A DNA stretch of 64,000 nucleotides from positions 434,001 to 498,000 of the forward strand of contig JACDTU010000017.1 in the NCBI GenBank assembly GCA_022376465.1, in the 5' to 3' direction. Below, in pieces: positions 1-11,269 of this stretch (position 1 is its first letter; each line of letters opens with the position of its first letter). The position numbers and the translations under genes were made by a program. The notes below the pieces were generated by a model, which worked only from the letters and a program-made list of their open reading frames with translations, ran no database searches and was not told where the DNA came from. Source of the stretch: Cubamyces lactineus. Lineage: Eukaryota > Basidiomycota > Agaricomycetes > Polyporales > Polyporaceae.

Positions 1-2582
1 GCATAGACTTCCGACTGTCTGACGGCCCCACACTTCAGGAACGTACTTCTCGAGAAGCGGCGGCGGCTGAGTCGATACTACGCGCGTTGAAACGCGACTG
101 TGACTTCTGCCCCACAACACTCGATTCGCCTCAACGGCGGCGACTGGTAGTAAATTGCTAGATCTGACTTCACCTCGCAAACAGCTCGTCCGCAACGTGA
201 CCTGCATTGCTCGCAGCGCACACTCCCGTACTGCGCGCGTGATCCCGCGGCAACCGCGTTGACTGGTACCGCAGCGGTCAGACTGAGTCGTTGGCCTCTT
301 GGGAGTGTCCTCAGGACACTTCGCACCTGGTATACCGAGATCAGTTAGGCTCGGGATGTGGGGATCCCGAAGTGATGCCCACAGCATGAGGCCTGAGGTC
401 TGAGGCTGATCCAACTCCCAGGGTCGCGAAACTTGGCGACGTCTATAAAAAGATCAGGTCATAGACGTTCAATATCGTTGACCAGCTTCCGTCCGAATTT
501 GATCGGGGGTTTGGTCCTCTTAACACTCGAGAAGGTCGGGGCGAAGGTGATCTACGGAAGTGTTCATAGCCTCGGGCCCAACGGAGCGCCCTCTCAGCAT
601 AGATGCCGTCTTGTTGAGATTTCTCCTCAAAGCCACCTCCGCATGATACAGCGTTGCCCTCCTCAAATGCCGAAGGTCCTGGGTGAAGCTAAGGGCCGAG
701 AAAGAGACAACATGAGAGAAAGGGGCACCGGTATCGGATGGTGCCGACGGGCTCGGAAGTTGAAACACCCACATGCATCAACAAAGTGGCGGCGATATAG
801 TATAATAGGCTGTCATGCGACACTGCAGATCTTCAGAGATCACGGGTGCCTTGATACCCCAGATGTCTCTTGACACCTGAGAGTCTTGAGAACATTCTGG
901 GTTTCCGACCTCCAACGCCGATCCGGACGCGGGACTACGGTGGGGTACTGCAGAGATAGGAAGATTGTTAGTTCAGTTGAGGATGCATGCGTGACTGCTG
1001 GAAGCTACGATGGCTGCTAGAACTTGAACGATACGCTTGTGCTCAATGTGTCCCTGTGGGACGGTTACAGTGTCTTGGCGGGTACGATTTCGAGGCCTAC
1101 ACGCGAGATCGACCACCCACACGAGTGGACTCCCGCCCTGAAGAGCATGCTTGTCATACAGCCCGAGCAAGGTCGGCCCAAGTTCAAACCCGATTCCTGA
1201 CTAGACATCGAATCTGATGAAGGAAACTTCTCTGCTCTTCGATAAACGGGCAGTACAATTACCTCGCTAAGTCCAGCCTGGCTCGGAAAGTCAGATGGCA
1301 CGCCGATCGCTATTCCGTTCATCCTGCTTCGACGGCGAGTACCAAGACGAAGGACGTATCGCGTTGCATGCAAATCTTCGCAACTACTTCTCCCGTCGCA
1401 TCTGTGCCTGTTCGGGCAACACTGGCAGTGACCACATGATCAGCTGCACGTTCGTTCGCTCGCTCACGCACACCTCAATCCGCCACACTCACCTCATTCG
1501 CACGACGGGACCACTGACCACCGCGTCATCTCGCTGACGTGGCCTAAGACAGAGCTAGGTCACGATTGAGCTGTTGGCGATATAGTACGGTGCACTCACT
1601 CATTGTATCGCAAAGCGACGTCGACATTGGAACGCAGCCTCATCCGCACTCCGAAGGAAGTCCGTAAGTGCTGTACCAAGCCGCTCGGCATGCTCATCAC
1701 TCAGCAAACCAGGTCACTTGCTAACCAGTTCATGGCTTGCCAGCATTGTCTTCCACTGATGGCTGGGAACCTGCATAGCGAGGAATGAGAAGCGTTGTAC
1801 CACTGGAGTGATTGGAATGGCGCACTCACTCGCACTTACGTATCCAGATGTTTCGAGCTCCGGACAGGCTAGCACCTACATACACCCACAACATCAAGGC
1901 TGCCGGCGCCTGCATACAGGGTTGCTTCTCGTGACTGACTGAAGTGCATAGCAGCGAAACTCTGATGAATAGAGGCGTCTACAAATCCTGTGAAGCATTA
2001 GCGAGAACGATGCGGGTGTCTGGTTGTCCAAGAAGACCGCCAAGTGGGCTTGAGCATGAGTGGTTCTGTTCTATAACTGGGTGCCTCGGATCTCCGGGAA
2101 CGTCGGGAAGCGGTAGTTTGGTCAACAAAAACGCAATAGAGTTGTGAGATCGCGCTACTGAACGACTCGGGCGACGACGATCCATCCCATAAAGGCACCC
2201 ACAGTACCACATACGTGTACGATCCGGTTTTCCTGTGAACATGAATATCGCGGAAGCAGCGCGTCCTGTTGGAATTGGCGCACTTGTGCAGCGCCGCGGC
2301 GCGACTTGCACGCGGTGATCAGATTCGCAGACGTTCGAGTCCGGACGTTTTCCGCTGCGTGCATCAAGGCCCTGCGTCGCGTACACGATACAAGGTTCAA
2401 ACACGACTCTCGTACGTACCTCCACTACGCCCGTCCTCTGCGACCTTTGCACTCTGCGGATATACCGTGCTCAGGCTGAGGAGGTGGAGGATGGCTCTGA
2501 ATGACCGATCGGACGACCGAATATGGACAAATCTGCAGAGCAGTGCGCAGGCAGCGTGGGAACGGATGACTCTAGTATCCAT
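1..2582. other. No recognisable gene (window left edge)
   Basis: I see no protein family, splice-consistent gene model, tRNA or transposon terminus in this stretch. Open frames are short, overlap on both strands and have no recognisable motifs. It may contain degraded repeat or promoter sequence, but nothing specific can be supported. Confidence 0.5.
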
Positions 2583-2660
2583 CTTGCTCTCTCAGTCTCC
2601 CTCTCCATCTCTGTTCAGCCTCCTCAGCCTCTCCTCCCTCCTCCCCTCCTTCTCTCTGAA
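2583..2660 (+). promoter_or_regulatory. CT-rich leader/TSS tract of the NMN adenylyltransferase gene
   Basis: A pyrimidine-dominated run (repeated CTCTC, CTCC and CCTCC words) ends about 25 nt before the ATG at 2684. Pyrimidine-rich tracts just upstream of the start are common at transcription starts of highly expressed fungal genes. Assignment as leader or core promoter is inference; no clear TATA box is seen. Confidence 0.45.
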
Positions 2661-2683
2661 TACCCCCCTCATCGCTCGCAGAC

Positions 2684-4128
2684 ATGAGCTCTGCATCACC
2701 ACCCCCGACGAGGGAGTTCACAGACCCTCCAAATTACCAGTTTCCCACCCACCGTCTCTCCCGCGTTCTCCGAAACCCCGAGAAGCAGCCTCTCGTCCTC
2801 GTCGCATGCGGCTCTTTCAGCCCCGTAACCTATCTCCACCTCCGAATGTTTGAAATGGCCAAGGACTACGTCCGCCAGAACACCGACTTCGAGATCGTTG
2901 GTGGCTACCTTAGCCCGGTCAGTGACCAGTACAAGAAGCCTGGCTTGCTCAGCGCACATCATCGGTGAGTCTCCGTCATATCGTACTCCCAACCTGCGCT
3001 TTCCTGCGCCTCGAACGAGTCGAGCAGAGGTAGAGTTATGCCCTGCGCACCCGGTCACGTGAGGGTACTCTACGGCTCAGACCTTGGAGTTTTGGTATCT
3101 GTCGACTCTGTCGGCGTGCTGGGGGATTCCAGGACGTCGCTGCATATGTTCCAGTCGTAGCCTGTTAATGCATTGCCTTGTGGCTGAGTCCGGCGCCGAC
3201 TGAGCGCTCCTGGTTCATTCCACCCGGGCCAAGATCGGGCTCCCCTCTTCGTCATGGTGCAGCTCGCTCTAGGGCAAACATCCGTCGCGTTCCGATGCGA
3301 AACGCCTTGTGGGCAATGTGTCTCGTCTGGCTCAGGCATACAGCATTTCTCAAGGATTGCCACGAACACGTCGAAGGGCGATCAGGCGATGTACTCAGCT
3401 GGCAGGATGCTATGTGGTCATGACGCCATTGCTCATCTGCATCCCGCCTTCTCGCCCTGCCTCACTTCCCCGGCTCTTCGTTTCGCAGTCTTCCTCCTCG
3501 ATATAGATAGCTCACCTCGCCCTATCTTCCCCACAGAGTGAACATGTGCAACCTCGCGGCGGAGCAGACCTCGCAGTGGCTCATGGTCGACCCCTGGGAG
3601 GCGTTCCAGTCGTACCAGCGCACCGCCGTCGTGCTCGACCACTTTGAGCACGAGATCAACGTCAAGCGGGGCGGGATCGAGACGCCCGACGGCGCGCGCA
3701 AGCCCGCGCGGGTGATGCTCCTCGCCGGGTCGGACCTGATCGCGACGATGAGCGAGCCGGGCGTGTGGTCCGAAGCCGATCTGGACCACATCCTCGGCCG
3801 GTACGGGGTGCTGATCATCGAGCGCGCGGGCGCGGACATGGACCAGGCGATCGACAGCCTCTCGCGCTGGCGGCACAACATCCACCTCATCCACCAGCTC
3901 GTCCAGAACGACGTGTCGTCGACGAAGGTCCGGCTCTTCCTTCGCCGCGGGCTGAGCGTGCGCTACTTGCTGCCTGCCCCGGTGGTGGACTATATCGAGG
4001 AGCATGGGCTGTATATGGACGATGGCCCGAATGCGAGCGCGGCGTCGGGCGCGGTTGCGGCCGAGAAGGAAAAGGGCAAGGAGAAGGAGACGGCGGCGGC
4101 CTCTTCATCGTCGTCGTCGTCGTCGTAG
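2684..4128 (+). CDS. NMA1: Nicotinamide/nicotinate mononucleotide adenylyltransferase
   Basis: Two exons, 2684-2964 and 3537-4128, encode 290 aa. The enzyme joins NMN or NaMN to ATP to give NAD or deamido-NAD, the shared last adenylylation step of NAD synthesis, in nucleus and cytosol. Residues 43-54 (GSFSPVTYLHLR) are the nucleotidyltransferase GSFxPxTxxHLR nucleotide-binding motif. Residues 221-226 (SSTKVR) are the second signature, followed by the family C-terminal block ending YIEEHGLY. The splice gives HHR-VNMCNLA, matching the conserved junction of the family. Length fits eukaryotic NMNATs apart from an added acidic/Lys and polyserine tail (residues 268-290) encoded by a TCG repeat. The single intron (572 nt) is about ten times the local norm. 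The gene is convergent with the downstream deacetylase. Family assignment is firm. Confidence 0.95.
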
Positions 4129-4643
4129 TACACGCTCTGACGCACATGCCTTCTACGAGTTTCTGTGACGATGATGATGATGATGGACGGACGTGTTGCT
4201 GCAGGTGTACGATTTTGCTGGGCGTTGTATGTTTTCTTGCTTCTTGACTACGGCTTCTCCTTTTGCGCTCCTTTATTGCTTCCCTTTTCCCCACCCCCCA
4301 TAGAGTCTTCGATGTCGGTCCGCAGTGCTCCGATCTCGTCTTAGTATGATGTACGTATTCCCTGGGCCTCGGCGAGCAGAAGGAACGAAAGCGAAGTACG
4401 ATGGCGTTCGCACCGTGTAACCTGTTACCTTGTCTTGCCAGTGCAATATCCCACAGTATTTTATCACCTCTTAATGCGATGCAAGGGTCAGTCTATCCCG
4501 CATGACGTGCTATTCTGTCCGATCGTACACGACCGCCCGTGTTTTCGATACTGCTTACTTTCCCCACTACCCGGTACCCGGAATCAGAGCAACACAATCC
4601 CAAGACCCATCCACGCCCACTGCCCACTGCCCACATCCAGCAC
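4129..4643. other. Convergent 3' intergenic region
   Basis: Shared downstream region of the adenylyltransferase (+) and the deacetylase (-). It should contain both 3' UTRs and cleavage sites. A short GAT-type trinucleotide repeat lies near 4169-4185. No gene is seen. Confidence 0.5.
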
Positions 4644-6515
4644 TCACTGCTCCCCCCTCTTCCACACCTCCCTCCCGCCCACCCACGTGCTCAGCACCTT
4701 CCCCTTCCGATCCAGCACGACGAGGTCCGCGTCCGCGCCGGGGCGCAGCGTGCCCTTGCGGCGCTCGATGCCGAGGCAGCGCGCGGGGTTGAACGTCGCG
4801 CAGCGGATCGCCTCGCCGAGCGAGCAGCCGGTGAAGCGCGAGAAGTTGCGCACGCACTTGTCGAGCGTGACGACGGAGCCGGCGAGCGTGTCCGTGCCCT
4901 CGAGGTACAGCTTGTCGCCGTCCTTGACGAAGCGCTTGCCGTCCCGCCAGGCGTGCACGCCGTCTTTGAGATTGGGGTCGAGGATCTTCATCGCTGGAGG
5001 GAGAAGAGGGGTTAGGTTGGTGGGTTCGGAGCGATGTGTGGGAGCAGATGTACGTACCATCGGTGATGAGGATGCAGCCATCGGGATACGCAGAGTACGC
5101 AAGCTAGCAGTTTCCGAATCCCGTCAGCTCACACACCCCACAACATCGACTCACAAACGACGGCGCAAACGTACCCGAACAGAGTTAGGATGCGAATGAA
5201 TCCCGTCCACGATCATCTCGTAGAACGGGCGCTCGAACGCCAAATCCGCCACCTTGCCCTTCTGCAACCCCAGCTCAAAGCCCTCCTGCGCGCGCAGGAC
5301 CGGCGTCTGCGGCGGGGTCTGCACGTCGTCGAATGCCTCGGATGTCGCCTTGGGCCCTTCCTGCGCCGCCGCGCGCTTCACGAGCGACGGCACGCGCTGC
5401 AGGCCCGCGAGTGCCGCTGTGGGGAAGCCGGACGTAGGCGAGGACGGGGACGTGGGCGATTGGGGCGACTGGGGAGAAGAGAGGTGCGGGGAGGCGCCGA
5501 GGAGGCCGATGATGGAGGGGTCGCGGTGGTGTAGTTGGGGCATGGCGTTGAAGAGGTGCGTGATGAGGCGCGCGCCGCGCTGTACGGCCGCGGTCGCGAT
5601 GTCAGTCGTCGCGATACTGGCAAAGAGTTAGCATCGATCGGGGAAATCCTGATGAAGAAGCTCACCTGTGTCCAATGGAGAATACGACCCCGCGCCGGAC
5701 GAGCTCCTCCACAGACGCCATAACCCCATCGACCTCAGGTGCAGCGGTGATCACGCGCACGCCCACCGCGTCCTGCGCGTCCCCGGCCATGAGCCAGTCC
5801 TCGCTCTCGGCGAGGTTGTCCTTGCCGTAGACGTCCTCGAACGACTTGACCTGCTCCTTGGCGGGGACGAGGAACTGCGGGGCGTGCGCACCGCGCTTCG
5901 CGAACTGGATGAAGGGGCCCTCGGCGTGCCAGCCGAGGAGCGTCGCGGAGTTGGGCGCGCTGTAGGGGCGTAGGAGGTGCAGGAGCTTGGGGTAGAGCGA
6001 GCGTTCTTGGGTCTGCGCGCGGCGATGGTCAACGGGGACTCCTTGCTTCAGGTAAAGCAGCACTCACGATGATCGTAGGAAGTAATCTGTATTGACGTGC
6101 GCGCTCAGATGGGATGCGAACTTCGGGAGTAGGTCTGACTCACGAAGTAACACCCGTCTCTACGATGTTTTCAGCTACGCGGCGCAGGCCTGCTCTGTAC
6201 GCCTCGTCGTCGCCCTCGTATACGGAGAAGTCAAAGTTGTACGCTCCATTGATTTGGATGTCGATGAACCCGGGGCTACCATATACCACTCAGTCTCCGT
6301 GTTCGCCAAGTCGCTTATGGAGTGGCCTACCTGAGGATGTTTCCCCCGAGGTCGATGATCCTGTCTGGCCGTTCCTTGCGCTGGAAGAAAGTCTTGTGGG
6401 AGTCAAGAATGACTCCGCGCCTCTCGTCGATCCACAGGTCCTGCTGGACGAGCGCACCGTCCTCGGTAGGCAGCAAGCAGTTCGTGAAGCAGATGAGACC
6501 GTTCGGAGAGGTCAT
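4644..6515 (-). CDS. N-acetylglucosamine-6-phosphate deacetylase
   Basis: Seven exons on the minus strand: 6515-6331, 6275-6144, 6086-6068, 6012-5666, 5616-5175, 5103-5058, 4993-4644, giving 506 aa. The enzyme removes acetate from GlcNAc-6-phosphate in chitin/amino-sugar catabolism. Metal-site and catalytic residues of the NagA amidohydrolase family are visible: GFIDIQING (64-72, the Q-x-N variant seen in NagA), HAEGP with E143, GHS with H227, THLFNAM with H248, DGIHSHPN with H368, and ITDAM with D390 as likely catalytic Asp. Exon 3 is only 19 nt, but it is needed for frame and supplies the conserved PTII segment. Compared with bacterial NagA (about 380 aa) there is a Ser/Pro-rich insertion at about 265-355, between H248 and H368. 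It is divergent from the HPDK-protein gene, 491 bp away. Confidence 0.93.
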
Positions 6516-7006
6516 GGCGGTGGTAATGGTAGTGGTGGTTGCGGAAACGGAATCCTAGGGATCCAGAGACCAGGACGGTAATATATGGGTCTTGCAAGAG
6601 CCTCGGGCAGGGGCGTCTGGGCACGGCAGCGGGGATGATCGTCCTCCATTCTGCGCTGCATGTGCGAGAGTTGGAGAGCATGTGGTCGTCTTGACTTATC
6701 TGGCCATCGACCAGCGTGGTCCACGAACGTTCCACCCGGCTCCCCGGCCCAGTCTAGGGCGCGGCGGCAGGAACAGTGCCTCTTCGATCACGGACGTGCA
6801 GAGCGCAGCGTACGACGTCCCAAGGGCGCACGGCGGACGTTGCAGAACGTCGACAACATCGAGCTCGAGTGGCGGCACACCGCTCCCCCACACGCTTATC
6901 GGTCCGAATGCCGACGTCTATGCCGACGGGCGTCTAACACAACCGCTTGCTCCAGCTGTGGCGTGCATATGGGCGCTTAGTATACGCTTCTTGCCCATTC
7001 ACCACC
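6516..7006. promoter_or_regulatory. Divergent intergenic promoter region
   Basis: 491 bp lie between the start codons of the deacetylase (-) and the NFKBIL1-like gene (+), so both promoters must be here. I see no clear TATA box or other site that I can assign. Confidence 0.5.
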
Positions 7007-8141
7007 ATGCCTAAAGGAAAGCTACGAATGAAACGGACGCCTGCTGAAGAGGCGGAACGCGCATGGAGAAAGGCACAGAAAGCGGCTCGAAAAGCTGCGA
7101 AGCACAAGCGACACGTCGACGATTTCCTCGACCCATACGCGGATGCCGAGTACCAACCGAAACGGCGGCGCACAGAGGACATGCTCGGCGAGGACATTGA
7201 AGACAGCGACAGCGAGTACGGGCCCCAACCTGCGCCTTCTGGCTCTGGGGCGGGGACGGGGTCGCATCGCGCGCATAAACCGGACTACGACCAGATAGCG
7301 GCCGAGGTCGAAGAGATGCGCTTCCGGGAGAAGCTGTACGAGGCCATGGGCGATGACGAGCGGCTTGACTCCGTAGAGGCGTCCATGAACTCGTATGCCC
7401 ATATACCAAGACGATGGCGGGGCGGCGGCATGGAGAGGATGGAGGACGACCTAAACATCGACCCTCAGTACATGGAGGACGAGGACTACGCGGAGTGGGT
7501 GCGGGCGGGCATGTGGAGGTGAGCTGCCTGCTGCATCATATCCTGAACATGTTCTGAGTACGCTGCTATCACGCAGGAAGAAACATGCTGCGGAACACGA
7601 GGAGCAACTACGCAGACAAGCCGAGCGCAAGGCCCGCAAAGAACGAGAAAAGGCGCTCCGCGAGGAAACGCACCGTTTGGAGCGTGCAGCCGAGGAGGAA
7701 CGCAAACAGCGCAGGCGCGAGCGGGATCGCTTCCGCGTCGTACTTGCCCGCGAATCCTACGACGTGCGGTGGAAAGAGCTGCTCTCCCAGAGTGTCCCCG
7801 CCGCATCCGAAGGAACGATGCGCTTCGCGGACGTCCCGTGGCCGGTCCTCCCGCCCTCACTATCGTCCTCCAAACGCGGAGAGCAGCCCTCAGTTGTGCT
7901 CGAAGACCTCACGGCGGAGGCGATCTCGTCGTTCCTCCTGCCGACCACGGACGGAGCGGACGAGGAGGCCGCAAAGAAGGATAGGAAGGAGAAGCTGCGC
8001 GAGACGATGCTAAGGTTCCATCCCGATAAGTTCGAGGGTCGGGTCATGCGGCTGGTCCGCAGCTCGGACAAAGAGATGGTCAAGGAGGGTGTCGGCATTG
8101 TTGCACGGACGCTGAACGCGCTCATGAACGAGTTGAAATAG
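7007..8141 (+). CDS. NFKBIL1-like (I-kappa-B-like C-terminal region) protein with HPDK motif
   Basis: Two exons, 7007-7518 and 7577-8141, with a 58-nt intron, encode 358 aa. The N-terminal third is basic with a possible nuclear signal (KRRRTED region, about 52-58). The middle (about 172-225) is a long charged helix rich in Glu, Arg and Lys, probably coiled coil. Residues near 270 read FADVPWP, and 316-324 read LRFHPDKFE. An F/WADVPWP block followed by a J-domain-like HPDK is the C-terminal signature of NFKBIL1 (I-kappa-B-like) proteins, which have been linked to mRNA processing in animals. The ankyrin repeats of the animal protein are absent. True DnaJ function is unlikely because the HPD loop lies in a short C-terminal module without the rest of a J domain. 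Start chosen at the first ATG of the open frame. Confidence 0.7.
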
Positions 8142-9615
8142 AGTATACGTAAGTTGTTGTTGGGTCTTGCATGTACAAGCGGCAGCATATGCTAACGTCA
8201 TTACTCAACCGTATTCTCTGTTTGTAGCCTGATGTTCTGTATCTATAGCAAGATCATGCGCTAGATGTTCGCCGGTGTTCAAACATCGAGCGATTACCTG
8301 TGTGGATCCGTCCCAGGTCTCATTGTACTCAAAATGATGCGGAGACACCTCGTAATAGTTGATCTTCAACGCGAAGGGCAACGCAGCCTGTGTCATAGGT
8401 ATGTTACCGCTATTCACTCCCGTCGATGGTTTTCCACCACATTCCACGCCTCACAGTATCCACACAACCTTCATGAAGCGACATGGCTCTCGCTGACTAC
8501 GGAACACCACAGACGATGCACTAACGCGTTGCGAACAGGCGTGCGAGTTGAGCATAACCTACATGCATATGTCACGGATGACGCCGTCGCTGATGCATGA
8601 TGCTCGATCTAGGTACCGGTATGTCGCCAAGATGGAAGTCTGCACCGACCCGCGCTGCTGCTATGATTCTATGTCAGCACGGGACAGGAGCTCGGCGTAC
8701 GTATGCAACTCCTCAGCACATTGCAGACAATGCACAGGGCTATGGTTTGTCAGGGCACCCATCATTCTGTTTCAGACACTTGCCCGCCAGTGAACCCAGG
8801 AACCATAACGTCGAAGCGGCTCCAGGGCCATGGGGCCGGGGGCCTCCCGCCCGCCGGCACAAGGTTGTAATTGCATGTGGGTGCACCATTTCAAGCTTTT
8901 GACCCGGAGCATGAACGGTGCAGTGCCTACAGAAAATCCATCTGTCAAGCTTCGAAGCGTCGAGAGATGTCGATGCGGCGCGCGCACGGCTCCTGTGGCA
9001 ATATACCTCTCCCTGTCTGGATCTCCGAGGCTCCTGGCCGCCGCAATTGCGTCTGGTGACATGGACGTTGCTTGATGCTTATCTTGACATTCGTCGTAGG
9101 TTTGTGAGTAAGCAACGAGCAACCGTGGACGGTGCTATCGAAGCATGTCGGTCCAGTTATCGCTAACAACGACGCTACTGTTACAGCATCGCATGGTAGC
9201 TACATGGAGAAGTCGCAGGGGAACAGCGATTCGATACTTGCCTTTCGTCAAGTGGATATGGTACCGTGACAACTTCAAGCTCTGAATACCGTATCGTTAA
9301 GCTCTTCAAGGCCCCCCCACCCCGCACTGTAACACCGTAAGTGATCGGTAGTTAAATGTCAAGTACTCAGTTCACGTCTGAAGGGCAGCGCCGAGCCGTG
9401 ATGATTCCATGTCAGATTGGTGAAGTATACGCTCTACGGCGGCCGGGCATCCTTTCTCTGGGCTTCACGTGTCGTTGACATTGCAGTGGTGATTGACTGT
9501 AATGACTGTAAGTCACGCCGCTCTGAGATACGACGCGCTAGCGACGGGAAGACTTCAGAGAGTACTTGGCCGGCATCCTGACCCAATGACACGGAAGGCT
9601 CGAGCATGCTGGACG
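8142..9615. other. Intergenic, no gene recognised
   Basis: No family motif or convincing exon set is seen on either strand. A TATA box for the downstream secreted-protein gene lies at its right edge. Confidence 0.5.
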
Positions 9616-9623
9616 TATAAAAG
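9616..9623 (+). promoter_or_regulatory. TATA box of the secreted-protein gene
   Basis: A perfect TATAAAAG lies 118-125 bp upstream of the ATG at 9741. That leaves room for a leader of about 90 nt. It is a strong-looking core promoter, seen directly in the sequence. Confidence 0.6.
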
Positions 9624-9740
9624 AGGGACGAGTTGCAGCGACTCTCTATTCTATACAAGTCAAGGTCGACAATTTCTGTCATTTGCAATATTGAGCATCC
9701 ACCGCTACCACCACCACCGCGAACTACCAGACTACCAACC

Positions 9741-10136
9741 ATGCACTTCACCACCACCGCCTCCCTCCTTTCCCTCCTCACGCTCGCCCCGCTCCTCACC
9801 TTGATCCCCTCCATCACCGCCGGCGGCACCATCGCCTGCTACAGCACCCACCTCGCCGGCGGCGTCGGCAACATCCCGGCGCACAACCCAGAGTTTTTCG
9901 ACGGGACGGACACGTACATCGGCGGACCGTTCAACCTCGCGTGCGGCGAGATGGTCGGGCACGGGGACGACGGGTACAGCAACTGGGAGGGGAGCAACGG
10001 GCGGTCGATCAGCGCGAACTTCTGGATCACGCCGGACTCGTGCATGAACGTCGAGACGGGCGGGAACCATTATTGGTGCTGCCCGGGCCATATTAACCAG
10101 AATGATGGCTCGGTCACGTCGTGCGACTTTTCGTGA
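9741..10136 (+). CDS. Small secreted cysteine-containing protein (unknown function)
   Basis: Single-exon frame of 131 aa. Residues 1-27 form a signal peptide: Thr-rich start, leucine-rich core (9-22), and cleavage expected near SITA-GG. The mature part is about 104 aa with six cysteines (33, 68, 101, 113, 114, 128), including an adjacent pair in YWCCPGH, so it could form three disulfides. It is Gly/Asn/Asp-rich and lacks lysine. I do not recognise the family. The cysteine spacing does not match the hydrophobin eight-cysteine pattern. Secretion, small size and isolation fit an effector-like or extracellular peptide; that role is inference. A strong TATA box precedes it. A GTGAGC directly over the stop could be a donor in an alternative C-terminus. 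Confidence 0.7.
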   Translation: MHFTTTASLLSLLTLAPLLTLIPSITAGGTIACYSTHLAGGVGNIPAHNPEFFDGTDTYIGGPFNLACGEMVGHGDDGYSNWEGSNGRSISANFWITPDSCMNVETGGNHYWCCPGHINQNDGSVTSCDFS

Positions 10137-10459
10137 GCTGAGGTGAGTGCGTGGTGGTGAAGTGCGTGGGCCGGCGAATATGCAGACACTGATATAATGG
10201 TCGCAGAGTTCAGGACAGATGATGCAAAGATGTGATGGCAAAGCGTGACGCTCCCTGGGGCATACGCGTATGTAACCTCTAGTCGGGCTCAATGTGATAG
10301 TTATCGACTACAGACCGAGATAGTTGTAGAGCCTGCGTGGAGTCACTTGCATCTGATTTGTCGAATAGGCCCGAAAGATATCTTCAGAAATGCCCTCAAA
10401 TTTGAAGACCTCCGAATGGCCCTTCCTGTATGGTCGATGCACGTACGTACAGGTATCTA
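10137..10459. other. Intergenic, no gene recognised
   Basis: Lies between the secreted-protein stop and the 3' end of the minus-strand F-box-like pseudogene. It probably holds the 3' UTRs of both. Nothing further is seen. Confidence 0.5.
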
Positions 10460-10651
10460 CTACCAGTTTTGACGCATCGATTCCCAGTGGAAACACCTGC
10501 GGTGCTTGACAGAGATGTTTTCCAGGGTCGGAACTATCGCCTTGAAGCGACTGGTGTAAGCCTGAAAGTCGAACTCGTTGGAGCATTGTTCGGCAGGGCA
10601 ATGGTACTTGTCAGCGGCGAGCACTTCCCGCAATGCGCTATTGGATGGCTT

Positions 10652-10665
10652 GATGGGTGGCAGCG
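10652..10665. repeat. LINE target-site duplication, left copy
   Basis: GATGGGTGGCAGCG is identical to the copy at 11270-11283, directly after the poly(A). Left of this copy and right of the other copy are both F-box homology, so they bracket an insertion. Confidence 0.85.
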
Positions 10666-11269
10666 ATATTGGGGACGACACTTTCTCATCAACCACCCAT
10701 CGGTACGCACCATCAAGCACACCGGCAGCTTCCCTCTGAAGCGCCTGGGGGGAGGCCCGGTCATCACTGCACGCTTTGTACGGTGCTTGACCGGACACGC
10801 GCCCACGGGCTCATACCGTCTGCGGTTTCGCACGCGCCTGGAAGAACCAACATTTTGCTCCCTACACGACGGCGACCCGATGATGCACACGCGCGAGCAT
10901 GTTCTCTTCCGATGCGATCACTACATACGGAGATACCGACACTCCCCCATAGAAGATTTGCTACAATCCCTCGACCCGTTCTACGACATCGTGCAATTCC
11001 TCGCGGACAACCCGTCGGCGCTCACCTTTGACGACCTCCCGACGGCGTGACGCGAGGATGTCATCTTCGACAGCGGGCTCGCCGCCCCTCACCCCCTCCA
11101 ACGCTGGGACAACACCGCTCAGCGGCAAGCGCGATACGTGTGCGCGGGATTCACGCTAAAACCCGCGGGCTGTGACCCTATGGCAGACGGCTGTGAAGCA
11201 CTGCGTGTAGTATATACGTGTAATTTAGGATACCCGGGATCTCAAAAAAAAAAAAAAAAAAAAAAAAAA
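10666..11269 (+). mobile_element. 5'-truncated non-LTR retrotransposon (Tad-like LINE) with poly(A) tail
   Basis: About 604 bp inserted into the last exon of the F-box-like pseudogene, in opposite orientation. It ends in 26 consecutive A (11244-11269) and is flanked by perfect 14-bp duplications, the hallmarks of target-primed reverse transcription with 5' truncation. The open frame through to a stop at 11050 is the end of the ORF2 polyprotein. RFVRCLTGHAPTGSYR and a Cys/His block (CSLHD...MHTREHVLFRC) match the post-reverse-transcriptase C-terminal zinc-knuckle region of fungal LINEs. The remaining 3' UTR is about 190 bp. Reverse transcriptase and endonuclease are missing, so it cannot move by itself. 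Confidence 0.85.
11244..11269 (+). repeat. Poly(A) tail of the LINE copy
   Basis: 26 uninterrupted A residues, the only such run in the window. An undecayed tail suggests a fairly recent insertion; this is inference, because homopolymers also drift in length. Confidence 0.9.

Noticed and set aside
7007..8141. Calling the HPDK protein a DnaJ co-chaperone
   Set aside because: HPDK alone is present, without the normal four-helix J-domain context; the FADVPWP block fits NFKBIL1-like proteins better.
10430..11050. 206-codon plus-strand frame taken as one gene
   Set aside because: It is a chimera: before 10666 it is the antisense of the F-box-like pseudogene, and only the rest is LINE ORF2.
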